Notes: generated by a model from the letters alone, not told the origin. A stretch of 64,000 bases of DNA from Inia geoffrensis (GCA_036417435.1 CM070899.1:156617494-156681493), one strand, 5' to 3'; shown: positions 26,582 to 37,660, counted from the stretch's first letter. Program-made: numbers and translations.

Positions 26582-27250
26582 AACACTCAGAAAAGAACAG
26601 CCTTGGGATGAGAGAATGGCCTTAGTTTTTAATCCACCACCCATGGATCTTAGGGAGGGGAGGACGGGGAAGAGTAGATGCCCTGGGGCAGCTGGTCAAC
26701 CACCGCTCACCACCCAAGGAAAGGGCCTTTGCTCTGTCCTGGTCGTGCCCTACACAGGCACCTGCGGCCTGGCTGCTGCCACTCAAATCACGGCAAAGGA
26801 GGGGGGCCATGGTAGCCCCAAGGCAAAATGCAGGAGAGGCAGGCACAGAATGTCAGCTTCTAAGAGGAAACAGTCACATTATATTGCTTAATCCAGGTAG
26901 TGGCACATAAGGATGTGCTGTATTGCTTTTTCACTATACTGCAAACATATTTCATAAAAAATCTTTTATATATACTTGATACTTAAAGAGAGAAGAAATA
27001 CCATCAAAACTCTATGAACAGGTATAAGTAGGATTTATCTTTCAATCAAGCTAAGTAAGGCTTATGGAGTTTCTTTCTCATGGCATTGTTTATTTTGTTC
27101 CCTACAATGTACTATTAACGCTTGCTAGACAGCTCAGGATTTCAGATTTCTTGGTAGGTTTTTTTAGGACAGACATCATATCATCTTCCCTCAAGATCTA
27201 CTATACAGACACTTGATCAGTATGCATTAATCTCTTACTAATGGGCAAGG
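26582..27250. other. Unassigned intergenic stretch
   Basis: No recognised gene or repeat. Confidence 0.5.
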
Positions 27251-27254
27251 CTGT

Positions 27255-27860
27255 TCACCTAATAACTAATATTTATTAAGAGCTTAGTATATACCAGGCA
27301 TTATTCTATACACTAAGAATACAGCAGTGAAGAAAGTCCCTACCTTCAAGGAGCTTACATCTAGACAACAAACAAACAAGTAAACGTATCTGTCAATGGT
27401 GATAAATGACATACAGAGAAGTAAAGCAGAGACAGAGACACAGAGGACCAGGGACAGGTGAGATGATGCCATCTTAAATAGAGTGGTTAGGAGAGACCTC
27501 ACTGACAAGGTGACATCGGTTAGGAGGAAATGATAGAGCAGGTCATGCAGATATCAGGGAGAGGGTGTTCTAACAGAGGAAACAACCTGTGCAAAGGCCC
27601 TGGGGTAGAAGCATGGCCTGGTGTGATAGGAACAGCAGGACCTGGAAGGCATGGGAGAAGTGAGTGGAGGGAGTAGGGTAGGGGATTTCCAGGGCCAGAG
27701 GCTGGGGTGCCAGATGCAGGATTTCAGAGACCACAGTGAGGACTTTAATGAGCTGTGAATGACATGCAGAGCCTTGGGAAGGTTTTGAGCAGGAGTGACA
27801 GGGTCTGACTTAGGTTTTAAAGAGACCACTGTAGCTGCTGTGGAACTGGCCTTGGGACAG
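27255..27860 (-). mobile_element. L2 LINE, long 3' segment
   Basis: Reverse L2: TATTTATTAAGAGCTTAGT, CCAGGCATTATTCTATACAC, CTACCTTCAAGGAGCTTACA, then CTCACTGACAAGGTGACATC, GTGCAAAGGCCCTGGGGTAG and GAGTGACAGGGTCTGAC up to AGAGACCACTGTAGCTGCTG, which is in the RT-distal ORF. About 600 bp, diverged. Confidence 0.8.
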
Positions 27861-28059
27861 CCACTCATCATTGCTCAGTCTTTTCTTTTTCTTTTTCCAA
27901 ATAGCCCCGCTATTTGGATTAAATGATGACTCAGTTGTTGACAGTAAGCACTAGGGTCTGAGAACACAAAATAACCAACTCCCTATTTCACTGTTTTCAT
28001 TCAACTGAGAGTTATTTACTACTCCCTCCACAAATGTCTACACATACACATCTCTGAGG

Positions 28060-28165
28060 CATCACTTGCTCTATTATGCTGTAATTATTTATATGCACAC
28101 CAATGCTCCCCATTAAGCCGTGAGCTCCTTTAGAGCAAAGAAATAATGGCACAAGTCTCCATGGT
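28060..28165 (+). mobile_element. L2 LINE 3' fragment
   Basis: Forward L2-like segment GCTGTAATTATTTATATGC and AAGCCGTGAGCTCCTTTAGAGC. It lies just beyond the putative TMED3 polyadenylation site. Confidence 0.55.
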
Positions 28166-28785
28166 GCTCACAGACAGTTTTTATTAGCCAGAGTCCTGCC
28201 TTCTAGGAGATACAAAGCCAACCAAGGCACCCAGCTACCATTTTGTTCTTGCTTGCATGGCTGATTCCATGGCTCACCTGGGATGGGGATTTCTGCAAAG
28301 CCGCTTCAAGGTCTGGTTTCCACAGGTACAGAGAGCTCCACGTGAGGAAAGGCCAGACAGGGCCCGGTCTCCTCCACACAGGATAGGACACACAAGCTAA
28401 ATGGGCCATGCATCGTGGAGCAAAAAGAGAGCCCTGAGCTGCCCCCTGGAGGCCTGGGCCCTTGGGGTTCCTCCTACAAGCCAGGCCATTGGATGGCTGC
28501 CTGCCTGCCCTCCCACACTGGACAATCCCTAGCCTGATTGTACCCTCTCTGCATTCAGTGTTACACACATAATGCAGCTGGATGCCTTCCGCTTTCTGGG
28601 CTCTATGAGCTTTGGCTGCTGGAGTACAAGGACCAAACATCTGAATGGAAGGCAAGGTGAGAACATGTTACCCTGTGCTCTTCTCCAGGCAGCTCCTGGC
28701 TTGCATCCACCAGCCCCAGGAGCCTGTGACCAAAGGGAGCTGCTCCGTCCTGGGGTGGAAGGGGCCTGGGAGCAGAGCGCCCCAA
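28160..28785 (-). other. TMED3: TMED3 3'UTR
   Basis: Non-coding part of the last TMED3 exon, from the stop codon to the inferred cleavage site. It has no young repeats. The end is set by the AATAAA on the minus strand at 28185-28180 plus the GU-rich TGTCTGTGAG immediately downstream. The exact cleavage base is inferred. Confidence 0.7.
28180..28185 (-). terminator. TMED3: TMED3 polyadenylation signal (AATAAA)
   Basis: Canonical AATAAA on the minus strand about 600 bp past the TMED3 stop, followed within 20 bp by a GT-rich element on the same strand. No better canonical signal is seen between the stop codon and this one. Confidence 0.75.
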
Positions 28786-29022
28786 CTAGGAGTGGACCAT
28801 CCTGCTGACGGGCCGTTTTTCTGTAAAGAAGCTTTTCAGCAGCAGCACCTGGCTGAAGCTAACCACGAACAGCGCGATCGTCTCACCAACAGACCAGTAA
28901 GAGACTCGGCTATTCAGGTCTTCGGCCCGGGCCCTGTCCTGGGCCTCCCGGAGCCGGTAATGCGTCTGGGAGTCAATCACCGTCTTCAGAGCCTCGTGGA
29001 TGGTCACACAGGCGGACTCCAT
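28786..29022 (-). CDS. TMED3: TMED3 coding exon 3 (C-terminal half with membrane span)
   Basis: Encodes residues 143-220 of transmembrane emp24-domain protein 3, a p24-gamma family type I membrane protein that cycles between ER, ERGIC and Golgi and acts in COPI/COPII cargo transport. The acceptor ...CTGCCTAG|ATG is strong and the exon starts in phase 0. Visible parts are the heptad-like linker (about 150-182), one hydrophobic span (about 187-205, [14 protein letters not shown]) and a short cytosolic tail. The tail carries the FF pair (207-208), which in p24 proteins binds COPII. It ends SRMVHS followed by TAG. No stops or frameshifts. The exon also carries the 3'UTR down to about 28160. Confidence 0.97.
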   Translation of the reverse strand: MESACVTIHEALKTVIDSQTHYRLREAQDRARAEDLNSRVSYWSVGETIALFVVSFSQVLLLKSFFTEKRPVSRMVHS

Positions 29023-29114
29023 CTAGGCAGGAAGAGAAGAGCAGTCATTGTGAACCCTCAGAAAAGAAGAACAGGATCCAGCACACACACAGCAAATGTG
29101 CTCTTCAACATCCT

Positions 29115-29310
29115 AGGTACTTTCTACTGGATGCTAACTATGTGTCTGTGCTAAGGATTTGACACGGTTGGATTCATAATAAGCCTAACTGAGGCTCAGA
29201 GAGGTTAAGTAACTTGTTCAGAGTCACGTAGTTAGTAGATGGCGGAGTCAGGATTTAAACTCAACTGTCTGAGTCCTGAGCCTACGCTTTCAAATAGTGC
29301 CCTGTGTTCT
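29115..29310 (-). mobile_element. MIR SINE in TMED3 intron 2
   Basis: Reverse MIR with ACTGAGGCTCAGAGAGGTTAAGTAACTTG, TCACGTAGTTAGTAGATGG and GGATTTAAACTC. Confidence 0.85.
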
Positions 29311-29319
29311 TATTTAATA

Positions 29320-29505
29320 CTCACCATACCCCTGACAGGCAGGGATCGTTACTCCCAATGTTAAGGAGGATTGACTGATTGCTTACTGCATATACTGATG
29401 AGGAAATTGAGGCTCAAAGAGGCTACATGACTTGCCCAAGGTCACACAGCTAATGAACGTCAGGGCGTGAAGTAAACCACAATTGTGTTGGACCCTGAAT
29501 CTACT
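29320..29505 (-). mobile_element. Second MIR SINE in TMED3 intron 2
   Basis: Reverse MIR immediately next to the first, with GATGAGGAAATTGAGGCTC and GCCCAAGGTCACACAGCTAATG. Confidence 0.8.
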
Positions 29506-29586
29506 GTTCATTCTATTAAATTTGCTGCCTACACTTCTACGTATACACAGAAACACATGAAGACATACATTTCTCACGTACATAGA

Positions 29587-29706
29587 CCCCCCCACACACA
29601 CACACAAACGTGCACACACATAGATGTGTGCACATGAATGTGCACACACACATGCATATACTCACACACGAATGTGCACACAACACATGCATATACTCAC
29701 ACATAA
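29587..29706. repeat. CA-rich compound microsatellite
   Basis: Starts C7 then (CA)n, followed by repeated ACATGCATATACTCACACA and GAATGTGCACACA words. Alternating purine-pyrimidine sequence, capable of Z-DNA. Confidence 0.93.
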
Positions 29707-29818
29707 CGCATACTACTTCACAACTTCCTTTACCTGCTAAAATATTACGTGCAGCATGCCCAATTCTGAATACATCCCACCCCCACGACCAAGGTCCCCT
29801 GCTCCAATCCCAGGAAGC

Positions 29819-30393
29819 TGTGAATATGATGAGCTGCCACTCCTGTGATTATGTTATATGTCACAGTTGACCTTAAGAGAGAGAGACCATCCAGTGGGCC
29901 TGACCGAATCCCAGGAGCCCTTCGGAGCAGGGAGCTTTCTCCCAGGAGCCGTTCAGAGCAGGGAGCTTTCTCCCAGGAGCCCTTCAGAGCAGGGAGCTTT
30001 CTCCAGCTGGTGGCTGAAGGAGAAGTCAGAGAGGCTGGATTCAAAAGAATTCAGGGCACCGTTGCTGGCTCTCAAGATAGAGGTCACATGCAAGGACCAG
30101 AAAAAGGCCTCTAGGAGTGGACAGCACAACAGCCAACAAGGAAACAGGAGCCTCAGTCCTACAGCTGCAAGGAACTAAATTCTGCCAACCACCTGAATGA
30201 GTGTGAGAGCAGATTCCTCCCCAGAGCCTCCAGAGAAGAGGCCAACCCAACCTGATTTCAGCCTTGAGACCCTGAGCAGAGAACCCAACCGAGCTGGCCC
30301 ATGCTTAGAGTCTACAGAACTGTGAGATAATGAATGGCTGTTGTTTTCAGCCATTAATAGTAATTATTGACTCAGCAATAGAAAACTAAGATA
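29819..30393 (+). mobile_element. MaLR-type LTR in TMED3 intron 2
   Basis: Starts TGTGAATATGATGAGCTGCC. The typical order follows: TTATATGTCACAGTTGACC, AGAAGTCAGAGAGGCTGG, AGGAACTAAATTCTGCCAAC, GAGCCTCCAGAG, AACTGTGAGATAATGAATGG and a terminal CAATAGAAAACTAAG. Antisense to TMED3 transcription. It contains a local tandem triplication at 29909-30001. Confidence 0.75.
29909..30001. repeat. 31-bp tandem repeat, three copies, inside an LTR
   Basis: Units starting TCCCAGGAGCC at 29909, 29940 and 29971, each containing CAGGGAGCTTTCT. Copies differ by one or two bases (TTCGGAG/TTCAGAG, CCCTT/CCGTT). Confidence 0.95.
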
Positions 30394-31168
30394 TTATGCC
30401 TGTGAAAGAATATGTGTTCTTACTCACAGGCAACCTCTAAAGCAATCATTTTATCCAAAACCCAGCAAATTCTAGCCCAACAATAAGTTCTTGTGCTATG
30501 GAAGTTCATAAGCATCCAACAGATGTTTGTTTCCCAAATTCCAAAGGTGAGCTACTTATAAAGCTCAACGTAAGAAGCTAGAAGGGACCAAACCATTGTG
30601 TCACCACCTTGATGGACCCCCGTGAAACCCTCATTTCTCTCACAAATTGAACAGTTTCTGGACGCCAAAGGGGAGACTATGACTAAAAAAAGATGTTGCC
30701 CTTACTTGCTTCATAGATATTCTTGACTCTGGGCCATTCTAGGAGCTACACTAGACTACGTGAGCAGAGAAAAGCTCCCCTTTAGCCGCTCTGTTGACAA
30801 GGCAGCATCTTCTGTCTGACAACTGGTCTACCTCCTAGGGGGTGTGGGTTTCCTCTGCACATGTTGGCTGACCCCCTCATTCTGATCTATAGGGAAGGGG
30901 TGGTAAAATGTCACGTGGAGGGAAAACTGACAAGGTCACTGTGTAAGAGATGGAATTAGTGGACCTCAACTAGGCATCAGGACAAGGGGCAGAATCCACT
31001 GTAAAGAACAAGGTCGTTTGTGCTTCACGTTTTCCCTCAAGGGGAACCTTGATGCTGCTTTCTCAGTGACACCTGCGTGCCCTATTTTTGGGCTATATTA
31101 CGGTCTTCTCTTGCGACTGGAGTTAGCATGGGGCTCTTTCACCTTCCCCACATTTGGTAGGTAGGGTG
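30394..31168. other. Unassigned intronic DNA (TMED3 intron 2)
   Basis: No further exon-like sequence or named repeat seen. Confidence 0.5.
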
Positions 31169-31170
31169 TA

Positions 31171-31485
31171 GAGGGATACCACGGAGATACTGCGGGTGTG
31201 GTTCCAGACCACCACAATAAAGCAAATGTCACAATAAAGTGAGTCACAGGGATTTTTTGGTTTCCCAGTGCATATAAAAGTTACGTTTACACTATACTGT
31301 AGTGTATTAAGACTGTAATAGCATTATGTCTAAAAAAAAAAAAAAATCAATGTACATACCTTAATTAGAAAATACTTTATTGCTGAAAAAAATGCTAACC
31401 GTCATCTGACAACACAGGGTTGCCCAAAACCTTCAACTGTAAAAAATACAGCACGTGTGAAGTGCAGTAGAACAAGGTATGTCTG
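31171..31485. mobile_element. Tigger1-derived non-autonomous DNA transposon
   Basis: The left end GAGGGATACCACGGAGATAC... and right end ...AACAAGGTATGTCTG are the two Tigger1-type termini, here only about 315 bp apart and flanked by TA (31169-31170, 31486-31487). Internal words ACCACAATAAAGCAAATG and CAGTGCATATAAAAGTTACG match the outer region of Tigger1; the transposase is missing. Lies in TMED3 intron 2. Confidence 0.9.
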
Positions 31486-31487
31486 TA

Positions 31488-32039
31488 CCTACAGATGTGT
31501 GATGTTGAGAAATGGACAAATGATCCAGAGAAGGGTTCCTGACATCAAGAAGTTGATTCCAAAGGGGACTCCTAAGTGACAACTGACTTCAGATGCCAAC
31601 CACCAGAGGAGACCTCTCAGGGTACAGACCTCTGCACTGGAGACGATGGTGGCATTGCCCCTCCTCCGTCTCCTGGTAATGCTTCCAGAATTGATGAAGG
31701 CATGTCAACTGTCACCAAGGAAGGGGACTAAACTGTGAAGGAACCAGGAAAGAGGTCACAGAGTGGAGTCAGGCTTAACCTACACAAACCTGTGTCCAAG
31801 TGGAAATAAGGTACGGCATTTGTAGACGCTTCCCTACTGTGCCCTTCCAGTCACTCCCTATGACCATGACACAGGAAGACTTGGTAAGGCCAAATAGTTC
31901 TATATTTATAGCACCCTGGTGATCTTCGGAAGACCACAGCTATTGAAGGTAGGGCTGGGGAACTCAGGAGAGACACCTCTCAAAATGACACTACAGGAAT
32001 TCCAAATCATACTCGGTTTTCTTTGATAGCCCAAACTAC
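31488..32039. other. Unassigned intronic DNA
   Basis: No recognised feature. Confidence 0.5.
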
Positions 32040-32180
32040 ACTAATTCGTTCTTTCAAATGTGCCTACTTAATTTATTAAGTGCCTACTCGCCTTCCAGAC
32101 ATTGTGCTGGGCCCTGGGAACTGAGAGATGAAATCAGAGTCAGACACAGTCCTGGGTCTCAAGAAGGTCATCATTTAGAG
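32040..32180 (-). mobile_element. L2 LINE 3' end
   Basis: Reverse L2: TTATTAAGTGCCTACTCGCC, ATTGTGCTGGGCCCTGGGAACTG and GGTCTCAAGAAGGTCATCA. Confidence 0.65.
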
Positions 32181-32387
32181 AATGTTATCAGCTTCCTGCA
32201 ATGCCAAAAGAGCTAACAACAGGGGGGTGAGTGGAGCTATAGGAACACCTCAGAGAAAGCTGCTAATCCTGCCAGAGATGGAGGCATACCTGACACAGGG
32301 AAGAGATAAACTGAACCTTGACAGATGGGCAGCATGTCACCAGGCAGAGGATGAGGGGAAGGCATGCCACACAGGAAGAGCATGGCA

Positions 32388-32752
32388 GGGCTTCCCTGCT
32401 GGCGCAGTGGTTAAGTATCTGCCTGCCAATGCAGCGGACACGGGTTTGAGCCCTGGTCGGGGAAGATCCCACATGCTGCGGAGCAACTAGGCCCGTGCAC
32501 CACAACTACTGAGCCTGCACTCTACAGCCTGCGAGCCACAATTACTGAAGCCTGCGTGCCACAACTACTGAAGCCTGTGTGCCTAGAGCCCGTGCTCTGC
32601 AACAAGAGAAGCCACCGCAATGAGAAGCCCGCGCACCACAAGGAAGAGCAGCCCCCGCTCGCCGCAACTAGAGAAAGCCCGCGCGCAGCAGCAACGAAGA
32701 CCCAACGCGGCCAAAGATAAATAAATAAAATAAATTTATTTTTTAAAAAAAG
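32388..32752 (+). mobile_element. CHR-1-like SINE, full length
   Basis: Starts GGGCTTCCCTGCTGGCGCAG and runs through the repeated CACAACTACTGAAGCCTG motifs to CGAAGACCCAACGCGGCC and an AAATAAATAAA tail. TSD about 14 bp, slightly diverged (GGAAGAGCATGGCA at 32374-32387; GAAAAGCATGGCA ending near 32769). Confidence 0.93.
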
Positions 32753-33126
32753 GGAAGAAAAGCATGGCAAAGAGCACATGCAGAGCCCAGTATGTGCATC
32801 CCATCGGGGATATGTGGGAAGGAAGTCATGGGCAGGTGGAAGCTCACGGTAAAGGCCTTGGGAGTCAAGACTTTAACACGAAGCTCTGTGAGCAGACTGG
32901 CAAGGCAAGGATCCCACTTTAAGAGAACTTCCCTGCCAGCCGTGACGCAGAGGCGGACTGGTGGTGGGGAAACCACTTTGGTGGCTGCAATTCTGCTGGG
33001 AAGAAAAGACGAGGCCCTCAGTTAAGAAGGTCACTGAGTGGGGGAAGAAAAGTGGATCTGGGAGCGATTTAGGGGACTCGGTAACAAAGTAGAGAAGATC
33101 ATTCTTGAAATTAGTGGGATGAACAG

Positions 33127-33236
33127 AGATATACATGTGTATACATGCACATGCATGCCCGTGTGTATATGCATGCATGTGCATGTGTACACATAGACAT
33201 ACGTGTACACACAGACATACGTACACACGTTTAGAA
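33127..33236. repeat. Purine-pyrimidine alternating TG/CA/ATGC repeat
   Basis: About 110 bp made of ACATGTGTATACATGC, GCATGCATGTGCATGTG and ACATACGTGTACACACA words. Possible Z-DNA and cruciform former within TMED3 intron 2. Confidence 0.85.
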
Positions 33237-33239
33237 TGT

Positions 33240-34305
33240 ATAAATACACAGAGGCTTTGTTTTTAAACACTAGGGAAGGGCTCACTGGTTTTCCAGGCTA
33301 GAATTCCACCCTCCGTGTTTATTTCCATCACAAGCTCATTCAGAAACTCAAGATGTACATTACACTCACTTGAACTGGGAGCTCCTGGGACCCCTGAGCC
33401 CTAGCCCTGGCGTTCAGCAGTACAGGCTGGTACCTCCAGCCTCCTCCCAGGGTCCAGAATCACTGGAGAAGGAGTGGGGGTGGGGTGGGGGGGAGAGAAA
33501 CGGAGGAGGACACAGAAACCACGGGTGCCGACACCCTGGGCAGAGGACACATCAGATATGCCATGTAAGGCATCACTTCAAAGACGTGGATCAGATGTCA
33601 CCAGCCAGAGACCAGCACTGCACTTCTATGAAGAGGGCCTGAGGTCTTTACAGGAACCACCTCAGATCTGATCAGTGACAGGGAAGGAAGCCAGTTCTCA
33701 GCAGGTAACAGAACAGGAAGTGGTACTCTGCGGCTTTCCTGGCGTCTAAAACCAGCAGACACCTTTAGAACCTGGCACGGGCCTCACAGGAGACCCCAGG
33801 GCCACACATCACCAAGATCCACAGACACCTGGAAGCATCCCCTTACCGTAAAAACATGCTACTTCCCCGTCCACTGGGATCTGCCGTTGGCGTTAGTCTA
33901 AGATACCACGTCAGCTTGTTCCCACAAAATTTCAGTTAGGCAACCCAGCCAGCCTGCTTCCTACCCAGCAGGAAGCCAGCAGAGGCCCTTCTGTTGCAAA
34001 GAGCCCTGTTTTCCCAGGGCCATGGGTCCCCAGCTCTCCTGCAGTGCGACCTTCACCCCGCTGAGACCTCCAGCCCTGGCTGGTTCAAAGTGTCTGGGCG
34101 CCTCACGGGGATTGTGGGCACCACTCCATCATGACAGGTAGTCTCTGGAGACACCCTGACCTCTCTCTCTCCCAGGACCATCCCTTTCCTCCATCCCATG
34201 CCCACATCCCAACCCGTCTCTACCACCTGCTGATGCCCAGGTCTTCACTCTGTAACCAGCAGCAAATTCCTGCAGCCTCACCTCATCAGGACCTCCACGG
34301 ATAGA
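33240..34305. other. Unassigned intronic DNA
   Basis: GC-moderate sequence, no exon with TMED3 features and no named repeat. Confidence 0.5.
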
Positions 34306-34317
34306 AGCACTTGGCTC

Positions 34318-34444
34318 TTTTTTATTTTATTTTATTTTTTGGCTGCGCAGCACATGGGATCTTAGTTCCCCCAAACAGGGATCGAACTCGCACCCCCTGC
34401 AATGGAAGCGCAGAGTCTTAACCACTGGACTGCCAGGCAAGTCC
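34318..34444 (-). mobile_element. Short CHR-family SINE
   Basis: Reverse copy with head GGACTTGCCTGGCAGTCCAG and a TTTTATTTTATTTTATTTT left end. The flanks GCACTTGGCTCTTT and GCGCTTGGTTCTTT are an imperfect TSD. Confidence 0.88.
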
Positions 34445-34459
34445 GCGCTTGGTTCTTTA

Positions 34460-35665
34460 AATTCTTCAAGAGCTCAAAGGCAGCGTCGCAGGAGCTGGCC
34501 TCAGAGTAGAGTTAGGAAAACCTTTAATCTTCCCTCGACCACCACTGAGGCAGCCCCGGACCTTGGACCTCTGTCAGGAACCTTCAGCCTCCGCTAGGAT
34601 CTGCCCAGAATCTCAGGACGCCCAGGGCACCTCAAGGTTGGCCTCCCTCAGCAGCATCCCTAGCCCGTGTCCTCTGCCAGGAGCCTGGTCGTGCTGGAAC
34701 TCAGGCTGAAGACAAGTCCCTCTGGCCTGGAGCCCTGGCCCAGGACGCGGTCACTCTGGATCCTATTCTTCCACCCTAGGGCTGCTACTCGTGCCAGAAC
34801 ACACAGCCTTTGGCCCAGCACTGAGACGGATGAAGCCTCAGCGGAAGAGGGGAGACAGCTGCAGATAGAAAGGGGATCCATGCCAAGCAAAATAAGATCA
34901 GGGCCGGTGAGGAAAGTAAAGTGATGCCCTGAACACCTGCACCTGCTGTTCTCCCCACCCACGAGGCCTTTCTTCCTCCCGTGCCAGACACACCCCTAGG
35001 CAAGCACCCAGAGTGTCGCTTTAAGCTAAAACTCTCCCTGTGAAGACTTCCCTGACCCTCCTGGAAGAGTCAACTGGTCCATCCCCTGACAACCCTCACC
35101 CTGAAATCTCAGCTCTGATCAGAGCATCCTGGAGCTCCGTGGTTTACAGGGTCGCATTCCACACAGGCCTCCTGACAGCTGGGACGGCGCCCTCTGACCT
35201 CATACTCCCACCAGCGGGTACAGTGTGCAGACTGAGCACGGGCCCATCACAGGTGAGCAGGAGCTGTCTGAGACAGGCACAGACCAGGCAGGGGGGTCAG
35301 AGGTACAGAAAGAGAAGGAAGCAGCCCTTTTGCAGCTGGGCAGAAGGAAGGATGAGGTTCCCAGATGTAGAAGAGGGGAAGTGCAATCACTCCTTCCTGC
35401 AACAAAACCAAACTCTAATTCTAAGGCTGCAGGAAAGAACGTCTCTAGTGTGCTAATCCACAAAGCCTTTTCTCCACTGGCTTCTTTTCCACTGATTAGG
35501 GAGAGAAATCCTTCAGCTCGGCTTCCGGAGACTCATAAAATCTTCAAAACAGAAGCTATTTCATCAATGACCAACAGACCTCCTGAGAGGACAGGTTATG
35601 AAAGATCCTACACATAAGACACACCCTGGGCTGGAACTTCTATCAGCAGTCACGCCGCCAAGTTC
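34460..35665. other. Unassigned intronic DNA with a possible weak L2
   Basis: GC-richer stretch. 35030-35240 (GAAGACTTCCCTGACCCTCC onward) may be a diverged forward L2, but the match is too weak to call. Several overlapping open frames have no recognisable domains. Confidence 0.4.
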
Positions 35666-35670
35666 AAACG

Positions 35671-35836
35671 CACTGCTGTCCGGTGGAACTCTCCATGCGT
35701 GGGCACCAGCCACTTGTGACTACTGAGCGCTAGAAATATTGGTATAGAGCAAACAAGGAAGGGAATTTTTACTTTAATTTTAATTAAATGTCAACAGCCA
35801 TATGTAGATAGCTGTTACTGACTGGACAGTGCAGTG
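35671..35836. mobile_element. MER5-type hAT MITE
   Basis: Ends are inverted: CACTGCTGTCC at the left and GGACAGTGCAGTG at the right. Internal words CACTTGTGACTACTGAGCGC and TTTTAATTAAATGTCAACAGCC match the MER5A type. Non-autonomous and ancient. Confidence 0.85.
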
Positions 35837-36019
35837 CTAACCTCCAACTGCTCAGAGAATGAGCCCATGGTCAAAGCCACAGGGGAATGGAGCCTGTGGT
35901 CACCTTGGAGGGCAGCCCAGAAGGTAATCTGGCATCGCTGGAGACTCAGATGCTCTGGCTGTGGGTGTGGAACAGGTGCAGCCACAGAAGGTCATTCCTG
36001 TCTCGCAGGTTTCCCTGGG

Positions 36020-36260
36020 TCCTGCCACTCAGTCATTTGACAACTATTTGGTGAGCTCTTAGTCTATGCCACACCCCAGGCACTGGGGCGCTGGGGATTC
36101 AGGGGTAATACAGAGTCCTAGCCTCAGAGCCTGCATATAGGAAGGAGGGAGAAGCTTAGACAGCAGGAGGGGAGACTGATGGAGGAGGCTGGGGTCGGAT
36201 TATAGTTAACTGTGACGGCCATGGGCGACAGAGATGACTATCTGTCCTCCAAAAGTGTCA
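36020..36260 (-). mobile_element. L2 LINE 3' region
   Basis: Reverse L2: GTGAGCTCTTAGTCTATGCC, CAGGCACTGGGGCGCTGGGG and GTAATACAGAGTCCTAGCC. Confidence 0.65.
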
Positions 36261-36269
36261 CCGTTTCTC

Positions 36270-36695
36270 TTCCAGATTGTGAAGTTTGTTGCTAGGAGCT
36301 GACTGCCCAACTGAACTGTATTTGACGCCTTCGTTTCATCCAGATTATCCACAGGACTATTTCTCAAAAATGAGATACAAGTGGGTGTGATGGCGTCACT
36401 TCTGGGCCAGGGCTTTTAAGAAGCAGATGGGACTTTATCAATCTCTCCTTCTTTCGGTGGCTAGAAACAGAGGACTCTGAAGCCCTAAGGGACATCAGAA
36501 AGATGACAAGAAAGAAGGAGCCTGGCTTCCTGAGTCACTCCATGGAGGAAAGCCCTCCACCCCTATCCCCACTCTGTGGATTATTATTTGAGTGAGAAAA
36601 AAAAAAAAAAAATTTCATTGTGCTAAGCCATTGATATTTGGGGTTTATTTGTTATAACAGCCAGCCACTGCTACCCTAACTAATATATACCACAC
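36270..36695 (+). mobile_element. MaLR-like LTR, diverged
   Basis: The right end has the LTR-like order: an A-rich polyadenylation area, TGTGCTAAGCCATTGATATTTGGGG, TTTGTTATAACAGCC and CTAACTAATATA. The 5' part is too diverged to name. Confidence 0.55.
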
Positions 36696-37033
36696 AAAGG
36701 AGGACCGGTCTTTCTCATGTAGATACATCGTATCAGCAGAGAGGCATATGTTATGTGTACTTTGAAAGTGGTGCTGTGTCAAAGACTAAATGGGAACGCA
36801 GGAATACCAGAGGAAAGCATGGCAGGGAACCAGTTAAAGAATGGAGAGGAAGACCAAAAGGAGAACATAGGGTCTTGTAGGACTGGATGTGAACGGAGGG
36901 GCAGAGTCAATACTGAGACTTCAGACTGGAGCTGGATAGCTGGTGACTGCTCATCAGCCAAGACAGGCACAGACAAGGAGCAGCAGGCTGGCGGGGGGAG
37001 GGGGTTCATCTCAGCCTGTTAGTGTCCACTCAC

Positions 37034-37282
37034 CTGGGTGAGAGCCGTGACTCTGTTGCCCATGTCTGGGAGAATGGGGGGCTCGTCGCCCACTTGAAAG
37101 TCAAAGTAGACGGTCTTGTGAGAGAAGGTGGAAAACTCATTACTGAAGCAAAACTGATAAACGCCCTTGACCTCAGCCTGGTGTGTGAAGCTGTCATACT
37201 GCTTCTTGGTTTCCCTGTAGATGGTGTTCCCCAGGGGGTCCTCCACATAGCAGTCAACGTCATAGTGGCCTCCAGTGATGAC
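37034..37282 (-). CDS. TMED3: TMED3 coding exon 2 (most of the GOLD domain)
   Basis: Encodes residues 60-142: [15 protein letters not shown] through GNRVTALTQ. This is the greater part of the GOLD (Golgi dynamics) domain that binds cargo and partner p24 subunits in the ER-Golgi lumen. Cys104 (QFCFSN) and Cys43 in exon 1 are placed where p24 proteins have their GOLD disulfide; Cys70 is an additional cysteine. Boundaries are clean: acceptor TTGTGGTTGTCAG|GTC and donor ACCCAG|GTGAGTGG, both phase 0, 249 bp (83 codons). No disrupting mutation. Confidence 0.97.
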
Positions 37283-37369
37283 CTGACAACCACAAAAGAC
37301 ACCCACAGTCTGCTGTTACCAAAGAGGCAAACACCACTTACCAAAGGCCGACCAGGCACTGTGATTACA

Positions 37370-37560
37370 TGTCACAAACATTTTTTTCATTTAATCTTCA
37401 CAGCCTTCTAAAGGCTGACACTCCCCAATTTACAGAGGATGACACTGAGGCTGAGAGAGTTGAAGTTAACTGGCCATGGTCATGCCACTTGAAAGTGACA
37501 GTGCTAAGACTCGAATCCATGTCTGCCTGACTCCAAAAGTTTTGCTCTGCAAGAGTGCCA
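37370..37560 (-). mobile_element. MIR SINE in TMED3 intron 1/2 border area
   Basis: Reverse MIR upstream of exon 2 (in intron 1): CATTTAATCTTCACAGCC, ACACTGAGGCTGAGAGAGTTG and AAGACTCGAATCCATGTCTGCC. Confidence 0.75.
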
Positions 37561-37564
37561 AGAG

Positions 37565-37660
37565 CCTAATCCTCCCCATTTTACAGAAGAGGTAACTGAG
37601 GCTCCGAGGTTAAGTAAACTGCTGAACGTGTCTGGTAAACGTTAATATTATTGCTGATGG
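37565..37660 (-). mobile_element. MIR SINE fragment
   Basis: Second reverse MIR-like core directly after the first: CCCCATTTTACAGAAGAGG and AACTGAGGCTCCGAGGTTAAG. Confidence 0.7.

Noticed and set aside
32873..33285. His/Cys/Met-rich frames
   Set aside because: Come from the TG/CA/ATGC alternating repeat.
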